Assembly (NCBI RefSeq): GCF_019880365.1
Contig: NZ_CP082271.1
Span: 3,410,001-3,474,000 of the forward strand
Source of the DNA: Pseudomonas sp. DNDY-54
GTDB taxonomy: Bacteria; Pseudomonadota; Gammaproteobacteria; Pseudomonadales; Pseudomonadaceae
Length of the DNA: 64,000 nt
Direction of reading: 5' to 3'
Under the pieces are notes generated by a model. The model saw only the letters and a program-made list of their open reading frames with translations, was not told the DNA's origin and made no database searches. The position numbers and the translations under genes are program-made. Shown here in pieces: positions 27,377-37,522 of the stretch. Numbering within the stretch: the first letter of the stretch is position 1; every line of letters starts with the position of its first letter.

Positions 27377-28939
27377 TTGCCTTCCCCTTCAGTCCGCTTC
27401 GTGTCGTTCAGCCAAGCCGTCGTGGCCGCCTGCCTGCTGCTGGGCGCGGCACTGCTCGGGTGGCAGCCGCCGCGAGAACTGACCGCAGCGCTGGTGACGG
27501 TCGCCTATCTCACGCTGTGCCTGGTGAGTTGGCGACACCATCGCCACTCGAAGGCGATACAAAGCCTGACGCCAGACGCGCTGCTGATCGCCTATGCCAG
27601 TCAAGGTGGCCAGGCCCGGGAATTGGCCGAACGCAGCGCCGCGCAGCTGCATGAAGCAGGACTGACGTGCAATGTATTGCCCCTGAATCGCCTGGACACC
27701 CTGCAAGGCATCCGCCGCGCGCTGTTCGTTGTCAGCACCTATGGTGAGGGCGAAGCGCCGGACAACGCGGCGCGATTCGAGCGGCGTTTGTCGAGCCAGG
27801 CCATGGACCTGTCTCACCTGGAATTTGCCGTACTGGCGCTGGGCGACGCCCGGTATTCGCATTTCTGCGGCTTTGGCCAACGCCTTGATGCCCGTTTACG
27901 CGAGCGACAGGCGGCACCGCTGTTCGACCTGCTCTGCGCCGACCGCGGCGACCCTGGAATACTCCGCCACTGGCAGCATCAGCTGGGGTACCTCAGTGGC
28001 CGTAGCGATTATTCAGATTGGCAATCGGCACCGTACCAACCCTGGCGTCTCGATACCCGAACGCGCCTCAACCCCAGCAGCTCGGGTGCGCCGGTCTTTC
28101 ATCTCGCGCTTGGCGGACCGGCCACGGCGTTCTGGCAGGCCGGCGACATCGCCGAAATTGGACCGCAGCATCCGCTTCGGGAAATCGAAGCGCTGCTGCT
28201 CCAGCTTGGTCACGATCCGCACCAGCCAATCCCCGGGGAACAGACTTTGGCCTTGGCTCTGTCGAAACGCCGACTGAGCTCAGATGAAACAACACTGGCG
28301 GACCACGACGTCGACGCCCTGCTGTCTTTACCGCTGCTGCCGCACCGCGAGTATTCCATCGCCTCGGTACCCGCTGACGGCACGCTGGAACTGCTGGTGC
28401 GCGAGGCTCGCCACGCCGATGGCCGTCTCGGCCTGGGTTCTGGCTGGTTGTGTCAGCACGCTGTGCTCGGCGACGAGCTAGCGCTGCGCATTCGCAGCAA
28501 CCCCAACTTCCACGGGCCGGCGCACAGCACGCCGATGATCCTGATCGGCAATGGCACGGGTCTGGCCGGGTTGCGCGCGCACCTACGCGAGCGCGCCGCG
28601 GTGCCTGGCTCGCGGAATTGGTTGTTGTTCGGCGAGCGCAACCAGTCCATCGACTACTTCTTTCAGCAGGAAATCGAGCACTGGCTCCGCACCGGCCATC
28701 TGCAACGACTGGACCTGGCGTTCTCCCGTGATCAGCTTGAGAAGCGTTATGTGCAGCACGCGCTGCGTGACGCCGCCGACGAGCTGCGGTGCTGGATCGA
28801 CGCGGGCGCCGCGCTGTACGTATGCGGCAGCCTTGAGGGCATGGGCCGCGACGTGCAGCAGATATTGGTCGGAGTGCTCGGCGAGGCTCAGCTCAATACC
28901 TTGAGCGAGCAAGGGCGCTATCGCCGCGACCTGTACTGA
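27377..28939 (+). CDS. Membrane-anchored flavodoxin/FNR reductase
   Basis: About 520 residues: one or two membrane helices at the N-terminus, a flavodoxin FMN domain (about 50-180; IAYASQGGQARELAE, VVSTYGEGEAPDNA, LALGDARYSHFCGFG) and a sulfite-reductase/CPR-like FAD-NADPH region (REYSIASVP, MILIGNGTGLAGLRAH, LYVCGSLEGMGRDV). It would pass electrons from NADPH through FAD and FMN to a membrane partner, most simply the PepSY protein. The start is uncertain: TTG at 27377 has GGAAAGG upstream, while a GTG at 27323 would add 18 residues without a ribosome site. Confidence 0.85.
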   Translation: MPSPSVRFVSFSQAVVAACLLLGAALLGWQPPRELTAALVTVAYLTLCLVSWRHHRHSKAIQSLTPDALLIAYASQGGQARELAERSAAQLHEAGLTCNVLPLNRLDTLQGIRRALFVVSTYGEGEAPDNAARFERRLSSQAMDLSHLEFAVLALGDARYSHFCGFGQRLDARLRERQAAPLFDLLCADRGDPGILRHWQHQLGYLSGRSDYSDWQSAPYQPWRLDTRTRLNPSSSGAPVFHLALGGPATAFWQAGDIAEIGPQHPLREIEALLLQLGHDPHQPIPGEQTLALALSKRRLSSDETTLADHDVDALLSLPLLPHREYSIASVPADGTLELLVREARHADGRLGLGSGWLCQHAVLGDELALRIRSNPNFHGPAHSTPMILIGNGTGLAGLRAHLRERAAVPGSRNWLLFGERNQSIDYFFQQEIEHWLRTGHLQRLDLAFSRDQLEKRYVQHALRDAADELRCWIDAGAALYVCGSLEGMGRDVQQILVGVLGEAQLNTLSEQGRYRRDLY

Positions 28940-28972
28940 CTCCGGCGCACGAGGCGGCTACAGCCGAGGCCG

Positions 28973-28997
28973 GGCCAGGCCAGGCCAGGCCAGGCCA
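28973..28997. repeat. GGCCA tandem repeat, five copies
   Basis: Five uninterrupted GGCCA units occur 34 bp after the reductase stop codon. Pentanucleotide tracts can slip; being intergenic, length change here would affect only the 3' end of the transcript. Confidence 0.9.
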
Positions 28998-29077
28998 GTT
29001 TGCAGCTAACCTGCAGGCAAATCGGCAAAGGAGCCGCCGATCTTGCGCTCAGAGGGTCATGGGCGCGGAATGTACGA

Positions 29078-29113
29078 AACCGTAAACAAAAACGCCGCGG
29101 AGTCCGCGGCGTT
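29078..29113 (-). terminator. Rho-independent terminator of speC
   Basis: On the minus strand a 10-bp stem (AACGCCGCGG with CCGCGGCGTT, loop of three) begins 17 bp after the speC stop and is followed by TTTTTGTTT, a classical intrinsic terminator. Confidence 0.9.
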
Positions 29114-29130
29114 CTGCATGGCTGGGGTGC

Positions 29131-30294
29131 TTAGATGTAGTAAGCCTTCAGCGGCGGGAAGCCGTTGAACTCCACGGCGCTGTAACTGGTAGTGTAGGCG
29201 CCGGTGGATAGCCAGTACATGCGGTCGCCGATGGCCAGGTTCAGTGGCAGTCCGTACTTGTAGTTCTCGTACATGATGTCGGCGCTGTCGCAAGTCGGGC
29301 CGGCGATGACCACTTCTTCCATCTCGCCTTTCTTCTCGGTCCAGATCGGGAACTTGATGGCTTCACCCATGGTTTCGATGAGACCGGAGAACATGCCGAC
29401 ATCGGTATAGACCCAGCGCTCGACGGCAGTACGCGACTTGCGCGCTACCAGCACCACTTCGCTGACCAGAATGCCCGAGTTGGCAATCAACGAGCGGCCC
29501 GGTTCGAGAATGATCTCTGGCAGCTCGTCGCCGAAGTCTTCCTTGAGGAAGCGGATGATTTCCTCGGCATAGGTTTCCAGGCTGTTGGTGCGGGTGATGT
29601 AGTTGGCGGGGAAACCGCCCCCCATGTTGATCATCTTCAGCTCGATGCCGTCTTCTTCCTTCAGACGTTCGAAGATCACCTTGACCTTGGCAATCGCGGC
29701 GTCCCACACGGAGATGTCGCGCTGCTGCGAACCGACGTGGAAGGAGATGCCGTAGGGCTCCAGCTTCAGCTGACGGGCCAGGATCAACAGGTCCATGGCC
29801 ATGTCGGTCTGGCAGCCAAACTTGCGCGACAGCGGCCAATCGGCGGTGGTCGAGCCTTCGGTCAGGATGCGGACGTAGACTTTCGAACCCGGCGCGGCCT
29901 TGGCAATGTTGCGCAGGTCGGCTTCCGAGTCGGTGGCGAACATGCGCACACCCTTGTCGTAGAAGTAGCGGATGTCCTTGGCTTTTTTGATGGTGTTGCC
30001 GTAGCTGATGCGCTCCGGGCCGACACCGCGGGACATGACTTTGTCCAGCTCGTAGATCGACGCGATGTCGAAGCTGGAACCCTTGTTCTTGAGCAGATCA
30101 ATGATTTCGACGGCCGGGTTCGCCTTGACTGCGTAGTAAACCTTGGCGAATTCAAACCCGGCGCGCAGATCGTCGTACGCCTTATCGATGGTTTGGGTAT
30201 CAATGACCACGAACGGGGTTTCGTGCTGGTCAGCGAAATCCTTCATCTTCTGGAAGGTGGGACGGGAATAGTAGTCTTCAATCTTGATCGACAT
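29131..30294 (-). CDS. speC: PLP-dependent ornithine/lysine decarboxylase
   Basis: 387 residues of the fold-III (alanine-racemase-like) decarboxylases. The PLP lysine is Lys57 (YYAVKANP); HVGSQQ, GGGFPANY and EPGRSLIAN bind cofactor phosphate; GPTCDSADI carries the catalytic Cys and substrate-side Asp. Known: this enzyme makes putrescine from ornithine, feeding polyamine synthesis, and some relatives also take lysine. The ATG at 30294 gives the conserved SIKIEDYYS start; a longer frame from 30306 is less likely. It stands alone behind a long leader. Confidence 0.95.
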   Translation of the reverse strand: MSIKIEDYYSRPTFQKMKDFADQHETPFVVIDTQTIDKAYDDLRAGFEFAKVYYAVKANPAVEIIDLLKNKGSSFDIASIYELDKVMSRGVGPERISYGNTIKKAKDIRYFYDKGVRMFATDSEADLRNIAKAAPGSKVYVRILTEGSTTADWPLSRKFGCQTDMAMDLLILARQLKLEPYGISFHVGSQQRDISVWDAAIAKVKVIFERLKEEDGIELKMINMGGGFPANYITRTNSLETYAEEIIRFLKEDFGDELPEIILEPGRSLIANSGILVSEVVLVARKSRTAVERWVYTDVGMFSGLIETMGEAIKFPIWTEKKGEMEEVVIAGPTCDSADIMYENYKYGLPLNLAIGDRMYWLSTGAYTTSYSAVEFNGFPPLKAYYI

Positions 30295-30814
30295 GCATGG
30301 CTCCAAATCGGGAAACGTAAAGTCGGATTAGGGGTGAGCAAGAACGCCTGATCAGTTTCCCCACTTTGGTTCGCCTACTTCCCAAGGCATGTCGCCGAGC
30401 ATCACGGCCAGGTCCGCGGCAACTGCCGCAGCGGTCTGGTGAAAATCGTGATCTCTCGTCGTCAGTACTTGAGCCGGATGGATCGTTGCCAGCATGGACG
30501 TTCGGGCGCGAACTTTAGAACCACTGCTGATTGAGATCAACGAAAAATCCGCGCTCACTCCTTTTTTTGACCCTTCGGCAAACCTACCGTACTCAAACCG
30601 ACCGATGTGACGCGGGGATGTTCCTTAAACCAGGCGGAAGGACGCCAGTCGCAGCCCCTATAGCCACTCGATCACCGCCCGCGTCTGCAGCTCGCGTCCG
30701 CGTCCAATACGTGACCAGCAACACGACGGATCCGTCCGGCGATTGCCATCGCTCACACGGCAGTGCGCTATAATCGCCGGCTTTTTCCGACACGCTTTCT
30801 ATACCGGGACCGCC
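30295..30814. other. 520-bp gap between divergent speC and prfC
   Basis: This long gap holds the promoters of speC (left) and prfC (right). A minus-strand ORF of 68 codons (30352-30558; inner start at 30495) ends in WEVGEPKWGN and could be a small gene, but no ribosome site or homologue is recognised. Near 30735-30780 the sequence becomes promoter-like for prfC. The leader of speC may carry regulation, but I see no known riboswitch. Confidence 0.4.
30769..30774 (+). promoter_or_regulatory. Candidate -10 box of prfC
   Basis: A consensus TATAAT lies 41 bp upstream of the prfC ATG. The nearest -35-like word, TTGCCA at 30743, is 20 bp away, longer than the usual 17, so only the -10 is proposed. 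Confidence 0.5.
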
Positions 30815-32398
<1,584 letters not shown>

Positions 32399-32466
32399 CA
32401 TAGGGGTGCGCCTGCTGCAGGCGTAGTTGATTTTGCGCGGCATGCCACTGCGCTCATCTGAAAGCA

Positions 32467-32495
32467 CTCTCGCAAGGAAGCGAGAGACTGCCTTT
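32467..32495 (+). terminator. Hairpin after prfC
   Basis: CTCTCGC and GCGAGAG pair around AAGGAA, 69 bp after prfC, with CCTTTTC a few bases later. It is a moderate terminator candidate immediately before the DUF559 gene. Confidence 0.55.
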
Positions 32496-32510
32496 TCACA
32501 AGGACCGTGA

Positions 32511-32918
32511 ATGCCCACTGAACGTGCCTCCCCCGAACAACGCCAGTTCGCCAGACACCTGCGATACCAACTCACCGATTGCGAGCGTCTGCTGTGGCGC
32601 CAGTTGCGCAATCGCGGTTTAGCCGGATTCAAATTTCGTCGGCAACATCCGTGGCCGCCCTACGTTCTGGACTTCTACTGCGCAGCGTTGCAGCTTGTCA
32701 TCGAGCTCGATGGCGGGCAGCACTACGACGAAGCTGGCCTGACGAAAGACCGTTTGCGCACGACCTATCTGCAGAGTCAGGGGCTGGCGGTTCTTCGCTT
32801 CAGTAACCTGGATGTGATGCGGAATCTCGAAGGTGTCCTAACGGAAATCTTGCGCTGGATTGAGGCCCGCTCCCCTCACCCCAACCCTCTCCCCAACGGG
32901 GAGAGGAAGCTGGACTGA
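32511..32918 (+). CDS. DUF559 endonuclease-like protein
   Basis: 135 residues. The core (about 10-118) matches DUF559, a Vsr/PD-(D/E)XK-like fold: LWRQLRNRGLAGFKFRRQHPWPPYVLDFYC, VIELDGGQHYDE and the final VLRFSNLDVMRNLEGVL. The Asp, Glu and Gln-x-His residues match the catalytic pattern. Its biological role is unknown; many are mobile or DNA-repair-like singletons. The last 15 residues (SPHPNPLPNGERKLD) are encoded by a dispersed palindromic repeat, so the tail is probably an accidental extension. AAGGA precedes the ATG. Confidence 0.85.
   Translation: MPTERASPEQRQFARHLRYQLTDCERLLWRQLRNRGLAGFKFRRQHPWPPYVLDFYCAALQLVIELDGGQHYDEAGLTKDRLRTTYLQSQGLAVLRFSNLDVMRNLEGVLTEILRWIEARSPHPNPLPNGERKLD
32872..32906. 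repeat. CTCTCCCC palindromic repeat, copy 1
   Basis: A GC-rich element with CTCTCCCC and GGGGAGAG around AAC, preceded by CCCCTCACCCCAACC. This is a common dispersed bacterial intergenic repeat; here it forms the 3' end of the DUF559 reading frame. An inverted relative lies at 33153-33189. Confidence 0.8.
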
Positions 32919-33241
32919 AGTTATCGAATCATCGGTGATCGGCCAGATACCATAAGGTCATCACGCAGCACATGTACTGGCAAACTCACATCAGGATGTA
33001 TCGCTTCACGTAGCCCCAAGGACCCGTTCAAGTCTTCGCAGGGGATATATGCAGCAACACCGCAGTTGGCGTCACGGTGCGCAGAGGCATCGCACGAATT
33101 GAATCGCTGCGCATCGCCTTATACCGATACCGAAACCCCAACTCGGTCCAGTCCCCTCTCCCCTTCGGGGAGAGGGTTAGGGTGAGGGGCGGGCGCTATG
33201 TAGAGCGCCGATTCAACGGCCCATACCAACGATCGCTTCAC
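32919..33241. other. 323-bp gap between DUF559 gene and gcd
   Basis: No convincing gene is seen. It holds the second copy of the CTCTCCCC palindrome near the gcd 3' end, and otherwise moderately AT-richer DNA without recognised motifs. Both flanking genes point into it, so it is a convergent 3' region. Confidence 0.6.
33153..33189. repeat. CTCTCCCC palindromic repeat, copy 2
   Basis: The same element as at 32872 in the opposite orientation: CTCTCCCC TTC GGGGAGAG followed by GGTTAGGGTGAGGGG. The two copies make a 320-bp inverted pair and may act as a bidirectional terminator for gcd and the DUF559 gene. Confidence 0.8.
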
Positions 33242-35632
33242 CTACTCCTCCAACGTCCAGGCCACCACCGAATCCCCAATCTTCGTCCCGAACGACCCAT
33301 GCCCGCCGGCCATCTGCACCACGTACTGCTTGCCAGTCTGCTCGGACACGTAGGTCATCGGCGTCGCCTGGCCACCCGCAGGGAGGCGTGCTTTCCACAG
33401 CTCTTCACCCGTTCGCAGGTCATAGGCGCGCAGGTAGTAGTCCAGCGTACCGCTCATAAAGGCCACTCCACCGGCGGTCACGATCGGCCCGCCCAGCGCT
33501 GGCGTACCCACCGGGAACGGGATACCCAAGGGTGCACTGTCGCGGCTGGTGCCGTTCTTGTGCATCCAGACTTTCTTCATGGTGCGCAGATCGACTGCCG
33601 TCACGTAGCCCCATGGCGGCGTCTGGCATGGCAGGCCGAGCACGGACATGAACGGTTCCAGTCTCACCATCCAGGGCGCGCCAAGGTTCGGTTGCAACCC
33701 GGTTTCGCCGCCACCGGTACGCTCCTCCGGATCGACGTCGTTGCGGTTGACCATGGTCGAGATGAACGCCAGGTAATTGGGCGCACCGAATAACAGCTGG
33801 CGGCTCGGATCCACCGCCACCGATGGCCAGTTGAAGGTGCCGACGTTGCCCGGATAGATCAGCGAGCCCTGCTCGGACGGCGGAGTGAAGTCACCGTCGT
33901 AGCGCAGTTTGCGAAACTGGATGCGGCACATCATCTGATCCAGTGGCGTGCCGCCCCACATGTCTTTCTCGTACAGCGGCGCGTCGGGCGCGTAGCTGAG
34001 CGCCGAAATTGGCTGGGTAGGCGCCGCGTAATCACCTTCCACCGTGCCCTGGGGCACCGGAATTTCCTCGACAGGGACAATCGGCTCACCCGTACGGCGA
34101 TCCAGTACGAAAAGATCACCCCGCTTGGTCGGCTGGATGATGGCCGGCACCGTGCCCTGCGGCCCGTCAATGTCCACCAGCGTCGGCTGCGAGGGCAGGT
34201 CACGGTCCCACAGGTCGTGATGGACAGTCTGGAATTCCCACCGCACCTTACCGGTGTCCAGCTCCAGCGCCACGAGCGTATCCGTGAAGCGCTCCGATTC
34301 AGGCGTACGTGGCACGGCCCACTGGTCGGGGGTCTGATTACCCGTCGGGATGTACACCAGCCCAAGCGATTCATCCGCTGTGGCGATGGTCCATGAGTTC
34401 GGCGTGCTGCGCACATAGGTCTCACCCGGTGCGAGCGGCTCGGTGGCGTCCGGATTGCCCGGGTCGAAATTCCAGATCAGTCGACCATTGCGAACGTCAT
34501 AGGCGCGGATCACGCCCCCGGGCGAATCCACCGCGCCGTTATCCGTAATGGACCCACCAACGATGACCAGTTTCTCGGTCACCACGGGCGGCGACGTCGG
34601 CAGATAGACGCCCAGCGCGCCTTCGCCCAGGCCCGCCTTGAGATCAACCACGCCGGCGTCGCCGAAGTCTTCACAGGGCTTGCCATCCTGCACATCCAGC
34701 GCGATGAGCGTGCCGTCATTGGTCGGCAGAAAGAGGCGCTGCTCGCAGCGCGCCGCCGGCTGATCGGCGCTTGCGACCGGGACGGCGTAGCGGGTTGCGT
34801 CATGGAAAGCCAAGCCGCGGCAAGTCATGTGCTGGTAGTACTCGGCATCGCGGTTGATGCTTGGGTCGAAGCGCCAGCGCTCCTCGCCAGTGTCGGCATC
34901 CAGCGCAATGGCGATGCTGTGGGGAGTGCAGATGAACAGGCTATCGCCGACCTTCAACGGCGTAACCTGATTGGTGATTTCGCCCGGATCGCCTTCGCCC
35001 GGCAAATCACCGGTGTGATATTCCCAGGCCTTTTGCAGGGTCCCGACATTTTCCGGCGTGATGAGGTCAGCCGTGGAATAGCGGTCGCCTCGGCCAGAGC
35101 CCCCGTAAGCCGTCCACTCGGTGGCCTGTCGGCCGGCCTGCCCTTCCGGGTTCAGGCCTTGCATCTGCGCATCACTGAACTCACCCGTGATCGAGTGATA
35201 GTCCTGCGTTAACGAGTAGCCCGCCATCAGCGCACCGGCCAGCAGGCCGAGCCCGAGCAAACCACTGGCGCCGTCGCGCCAGACCAGCCGGTCGCTCACG
35301 TAGCGATTGACGAAAGGCAAAATCAGCCACAGGCCCAGGACGCACCAAAGATCGATGCGTGGCGCCATCTGCCACCAGTCGAACCGCACCTCGTACAGCG
35401 TCCACGCCAGCGTCGCCAGCAGCAGCACCGCGTACAACCAGATCGCCGCGCGACGCCGGGCAAACAGCAGACCGCCGACAACAAGCAGTCCGACACCGGC
35501 GACCAGGTAGTACCAGGACCCGCCTAATATTGCGAGATAGCCACCACCAATAGCCATCAGCGCGCCCAGCACCAGGACCACCACGGCAGTCAGGGTGACT
35601 CTCAAGGGTCGCGGCCCGTAGTCGATGCTCAT
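33242..35632 (-). CDS. gcd: Membrane-bound PQQ glucose dehydrogenase
   Basis: 796 residues: five N-terminal membrane helices (about 1-140) and an eight-bladed beta-propeller quinoprotein domain with tryptophan-docking repeats (LDADTGEERWRF, LDVQDGKP, LELDTGKVRWEFQTVHHDLWD, YDLRTGEELWKARLPAGGQATPM). Length and layout match Gcd, which oxidises glucose to gluconate in the periplasm and passes electrons to ubiquinone. The HHDLWDRD segment holds the catalytic region. PQQ synthesis genes are not in this window. It is transcribed toward the DUF559 gene. Confidence 0.95.
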   Translation of the reverse strand: MSIDYGPRPLRVTLTAVVVLVLGALMAIGGGYLAILGGSWYYLVAGVGLLVVGGLLFARRRAAIWLYAVLLLATLAWTLYEVRFDWWQMAPRIDLWCVLGLWLILPFVNRYVSDRLVWRDGASGLLGLGLLAGALMAGYSLTQDYHSITGEFSDAQMQGLNPEGQAGRQATEWTAYGGSGRGDRYSTADLITPENVGTLQKAWEYHTGDLPGEGDPGEITNQVTPLKVGDSLFICTPHSIAIALDADTGEERWRFDPSINRDAEYYQHMTCRGLAFHDATRYAVPVASADQPAARCEQRLFLPTNDGTLIALDVQDGKPCEDFGDAGVVDLKAGLGEGALGVYLPTSPPVVTEKLVIVGGSITDNGAVDSPGGVIRAYDVRNGRLIWNFDPGNPDATEPLAPGETYVRSTPNSWTIATADESLGLVYIPTGNQTPDQWAVPRTPESERFTDTLVALELDTGKVRWEFQTVHHDLWDRDLPSQPTLVDIDGPQGTVPAIIQPTKRGDLFVLDRRTGEPIVPVEEIPVPQGTVEGDYAAPTQPISALSYAPDAPLYEKDMWGGTPLDQMMCRIQFRKLRYDGDFTPPSEQGSLIYPGNVGTFNWPSVAVDPSRQLLFGAPNYLAFISTMVNRNDVDPEERTGGGETGLQPNLGAPWMVRLEPFMSVLGLPCQTPPWGYVTAVDLRTMKKVWMHKNGTSRDSAPLGIPFPVGTPALGGPIVTAGGVAFMSGTLDYYLRAYDLRTGEELWKARLPAGGQATPMTYVSEQTGKQYVVQMAGGHGSFGTKIGDSVVAWTLEE

Positions 35633-35663
35633 GCAACAGTCTCCAGCGATTCGTACTCAGAAC

Positions 35664-35713
35664 AGAAAAGCAAAAGCCAGCGAAACCTTCTGTCACAAAG
35701 TTCCGGCTGGCTT
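35664..35713 (-). terminator. Terminator of the fructose operon
   Basis: On the minus strand AAGCCAGC (35713-35706) pairs with GCTGGCTT (35681-35674) and is followed by TTGCTTTTC. It lies 50 bp after the fruA stop, with a long 24-nt loop. Confidence 0.6.
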
Positions 35714-35762
35714 GTAGTGGATGCGGCGCGAGGGCCTTAGTTCAGTGTTTCCAGTCCGATGG

Positions 35763-37502
35763 TCAGGCCGTGGCACCAACAGCGAGCGGCTGCGCCTCGG
35801 GCCGCTTGATCACGGCGTAGATCACCCCGGTCACCAAGCTGCCGGCGAGAATCGCGACGAGATACAACAGCGCGTGATTGATGGCGTTGGGGATCAGCAG
35901 CACGAACAGCCCGCCGTGGGGCGCCAGCAGCTTCGCACCAACCGCCATGGACAGCGCGCCGGTCAGCGCACCACCAGCGATGCTGGCCGGAATCACCCTC
36001 AACGGGTCTTTCGCAGCGAACGGAATCGCGCCTTCGGAAATGAAGCAGCAGCCCAGCACCAGCGCGGCCTTGCCGGCTTCGCGCTCGGTCTGCGCGAACT
36101 TGCGCCGGGCGATCAGCGTGGCGATGCCCATCCCGATTGGCGGCACCATCCCCGCCGCCATGGTGGCGGCCATCGGCGCGTAACTCTGGGACGCGAGCAG
36201 CCCGACGGAGAAGGCATAAGCGGCCTTGTTCACCGGTCCGCCGAGGTCGACGCACATCATGGTGCCGAGCAGCAGCCCTAGCAGGATCGCGTTGGAAGTT
36301 CCCATGGTGTCGAGGAATTCCGTCAGCCCGGCGAGCATCTTCGCCACTGGCGTGCCGACCACGTAAATCATCACCAGACCGGTTACCAGGCTCGCCAGCA
36401 ACGGAATGATCAGGATTGGCTTGAGCGATTCGATACTCGCTGGCAAGGGAATCCAGCGGCTCACTGCCTTGGCCGCATAGCCCGCAACGAAGCCTGCGAT
36501 TATCCCGCCAATGAAGCCCGCCCCCAACGTGCCAGCCAGCAGCCCACCGATCATCCCCGGCGCCAGTCCTGGGCGATCAGCGATGGAATAGGCGATGTAT
36601 CCCGCCAGCAGCGGCACCATCAACTGGAAGGCCGTTTCGCCACCGATCTTCATCAGCGCGGCGGCCAGCGTGCCCTCCTCCTTGAACGCCTCGATGCCGA
36701 ATACGAACGACAGCGCGATCAGCAAACCGCCCGCCACCACCATCGGCAGCATGTAGGACACGCCGGTCAGCAGGTGCTTGTAGACACCGGTCTTTTCGCC
36801 CTTCTGTTCGCCGCCGCCGGTATTGGCTGTGGCGCCTCCGGCTAGCACAGCGCCTTCTTCCAGCGCGCGATCCAGCGTCGCGTCGGGTTGTTTGAGGGCC
36901 ACGCCGGTGCCGCAGCGAAACACGCGTTTGCCGGCAAAGCGGGCGACATCCACTTCGATATCGGCGGCCAGCAGCACCACGTCGGCCGCGGCGATGGCGT
37001 CCGCTTCCAGCACGTTGCGCGCACCCACCGAACCGCGGGTTTCCACCTGCAGGTCGTAACCCTTGCGGATCGCGGCCTGCTGCAGGGCTTCAGCCGCCAT
37101 GAAGGTGTGCGCCACGCCGGTCGGGCAAGCGGTGATGGCGACAAGTTTGGGCTTGCCGCTGGTATGCGCAGCATCCGCTTCGTCGTCCTGCTGCAGCTCG
37201 GTGGCGGTGTCCGCTGCACTGCGCAGGAAGGCTTCCGGATCGAGCAGCGCCTCGGATGGCGTTGATTGCGCGACGCGTTTGCCAACGAAGCGCTGCAATG
37301 ACAACGGTCCGGTTTTCACCACGACCACCAGATCGGCATTGGTGATCTGTGCGGGCGTCAGCGGCGAGCCGATGGCCTTGGGATCGTGGACTTCCACAGC
37401 GGTCGACCAGCCCAGACGATGGGCGGCCGCTTCGAGCAGGCGTGACGTGAGCACGCTGGTGACCATTCCGTTGGGGCAGGCCGTAACGATGAGAAGATTC
37501 AT
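35763..37502 (-). CDS. fruA: Fructose PTS EIIBC component
   Basis: 579 residues: a duplicated EIIB at the N-terminus, a degenerate copy (TACPNGMVTS, about 8-17) and an active one with the phosphocysteine in ITACPTGVAHTFMAAEAL (about 128-145), followed by the EIIC membrane domain (about 245-570). EIIC moves fructose while EIIB phosphorylates it to fructose-1-phosphate. Last gene of fruB-fruK-fruA, the pseudomonad order, and closed by a terminator. Confidence 0.96.
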   Translation of the reverse strand: MNLLIVTACPNGMVTSVLTSRLLEAAAHRLGWSTAVEVHDPKAIGSPLTPAQITNADLVVVVKTGPLSLQRFVGKRVAQSTPSEALLDPEAFLRSAADTATELQQDDEADAAHTSGKPKLVAITACPTGVAHTFMAAEALQQAAIRKGYDLQVETRGSVGARNVLEADAIAAADVVLLAADIEVDVARFAGKRVFRCGTGVALKQPDATLDRALEEGAVLAGGATANTGGGEQKGEKTGVYKHLLTGVSYMLPMVVAGGLLIALSFVFGIEAFKEEGTLAAALMKIGGETAFQLMVPLLAGYIAYSIADRPGLAPGMIGGLLAGTLGAGFIGGIIAGFVAGYAAKAVSRWIPLPASIESLKPILIIPLLASLVTGLVMIYVVGTPVAKMLAGLTEFLDTMGTSNAILLGLLLGTMMCVDLGGPVNKAAYAFSVGLLASQSYAPMAATMAAGMVPPIGMGIATLIARRKFAQTEREAGKAALVLGCCFISEGAIPFAAKDPLRVIPASIAGGALTGALSMAVGAKLLAPHGGLFVLLIPNAINHALLYLVAILAGSLVTGVIYAVIKRPEAQPLAVGATA

Positions 37503-37522
37503 TCCTTCACCTCTTGTTCGAT

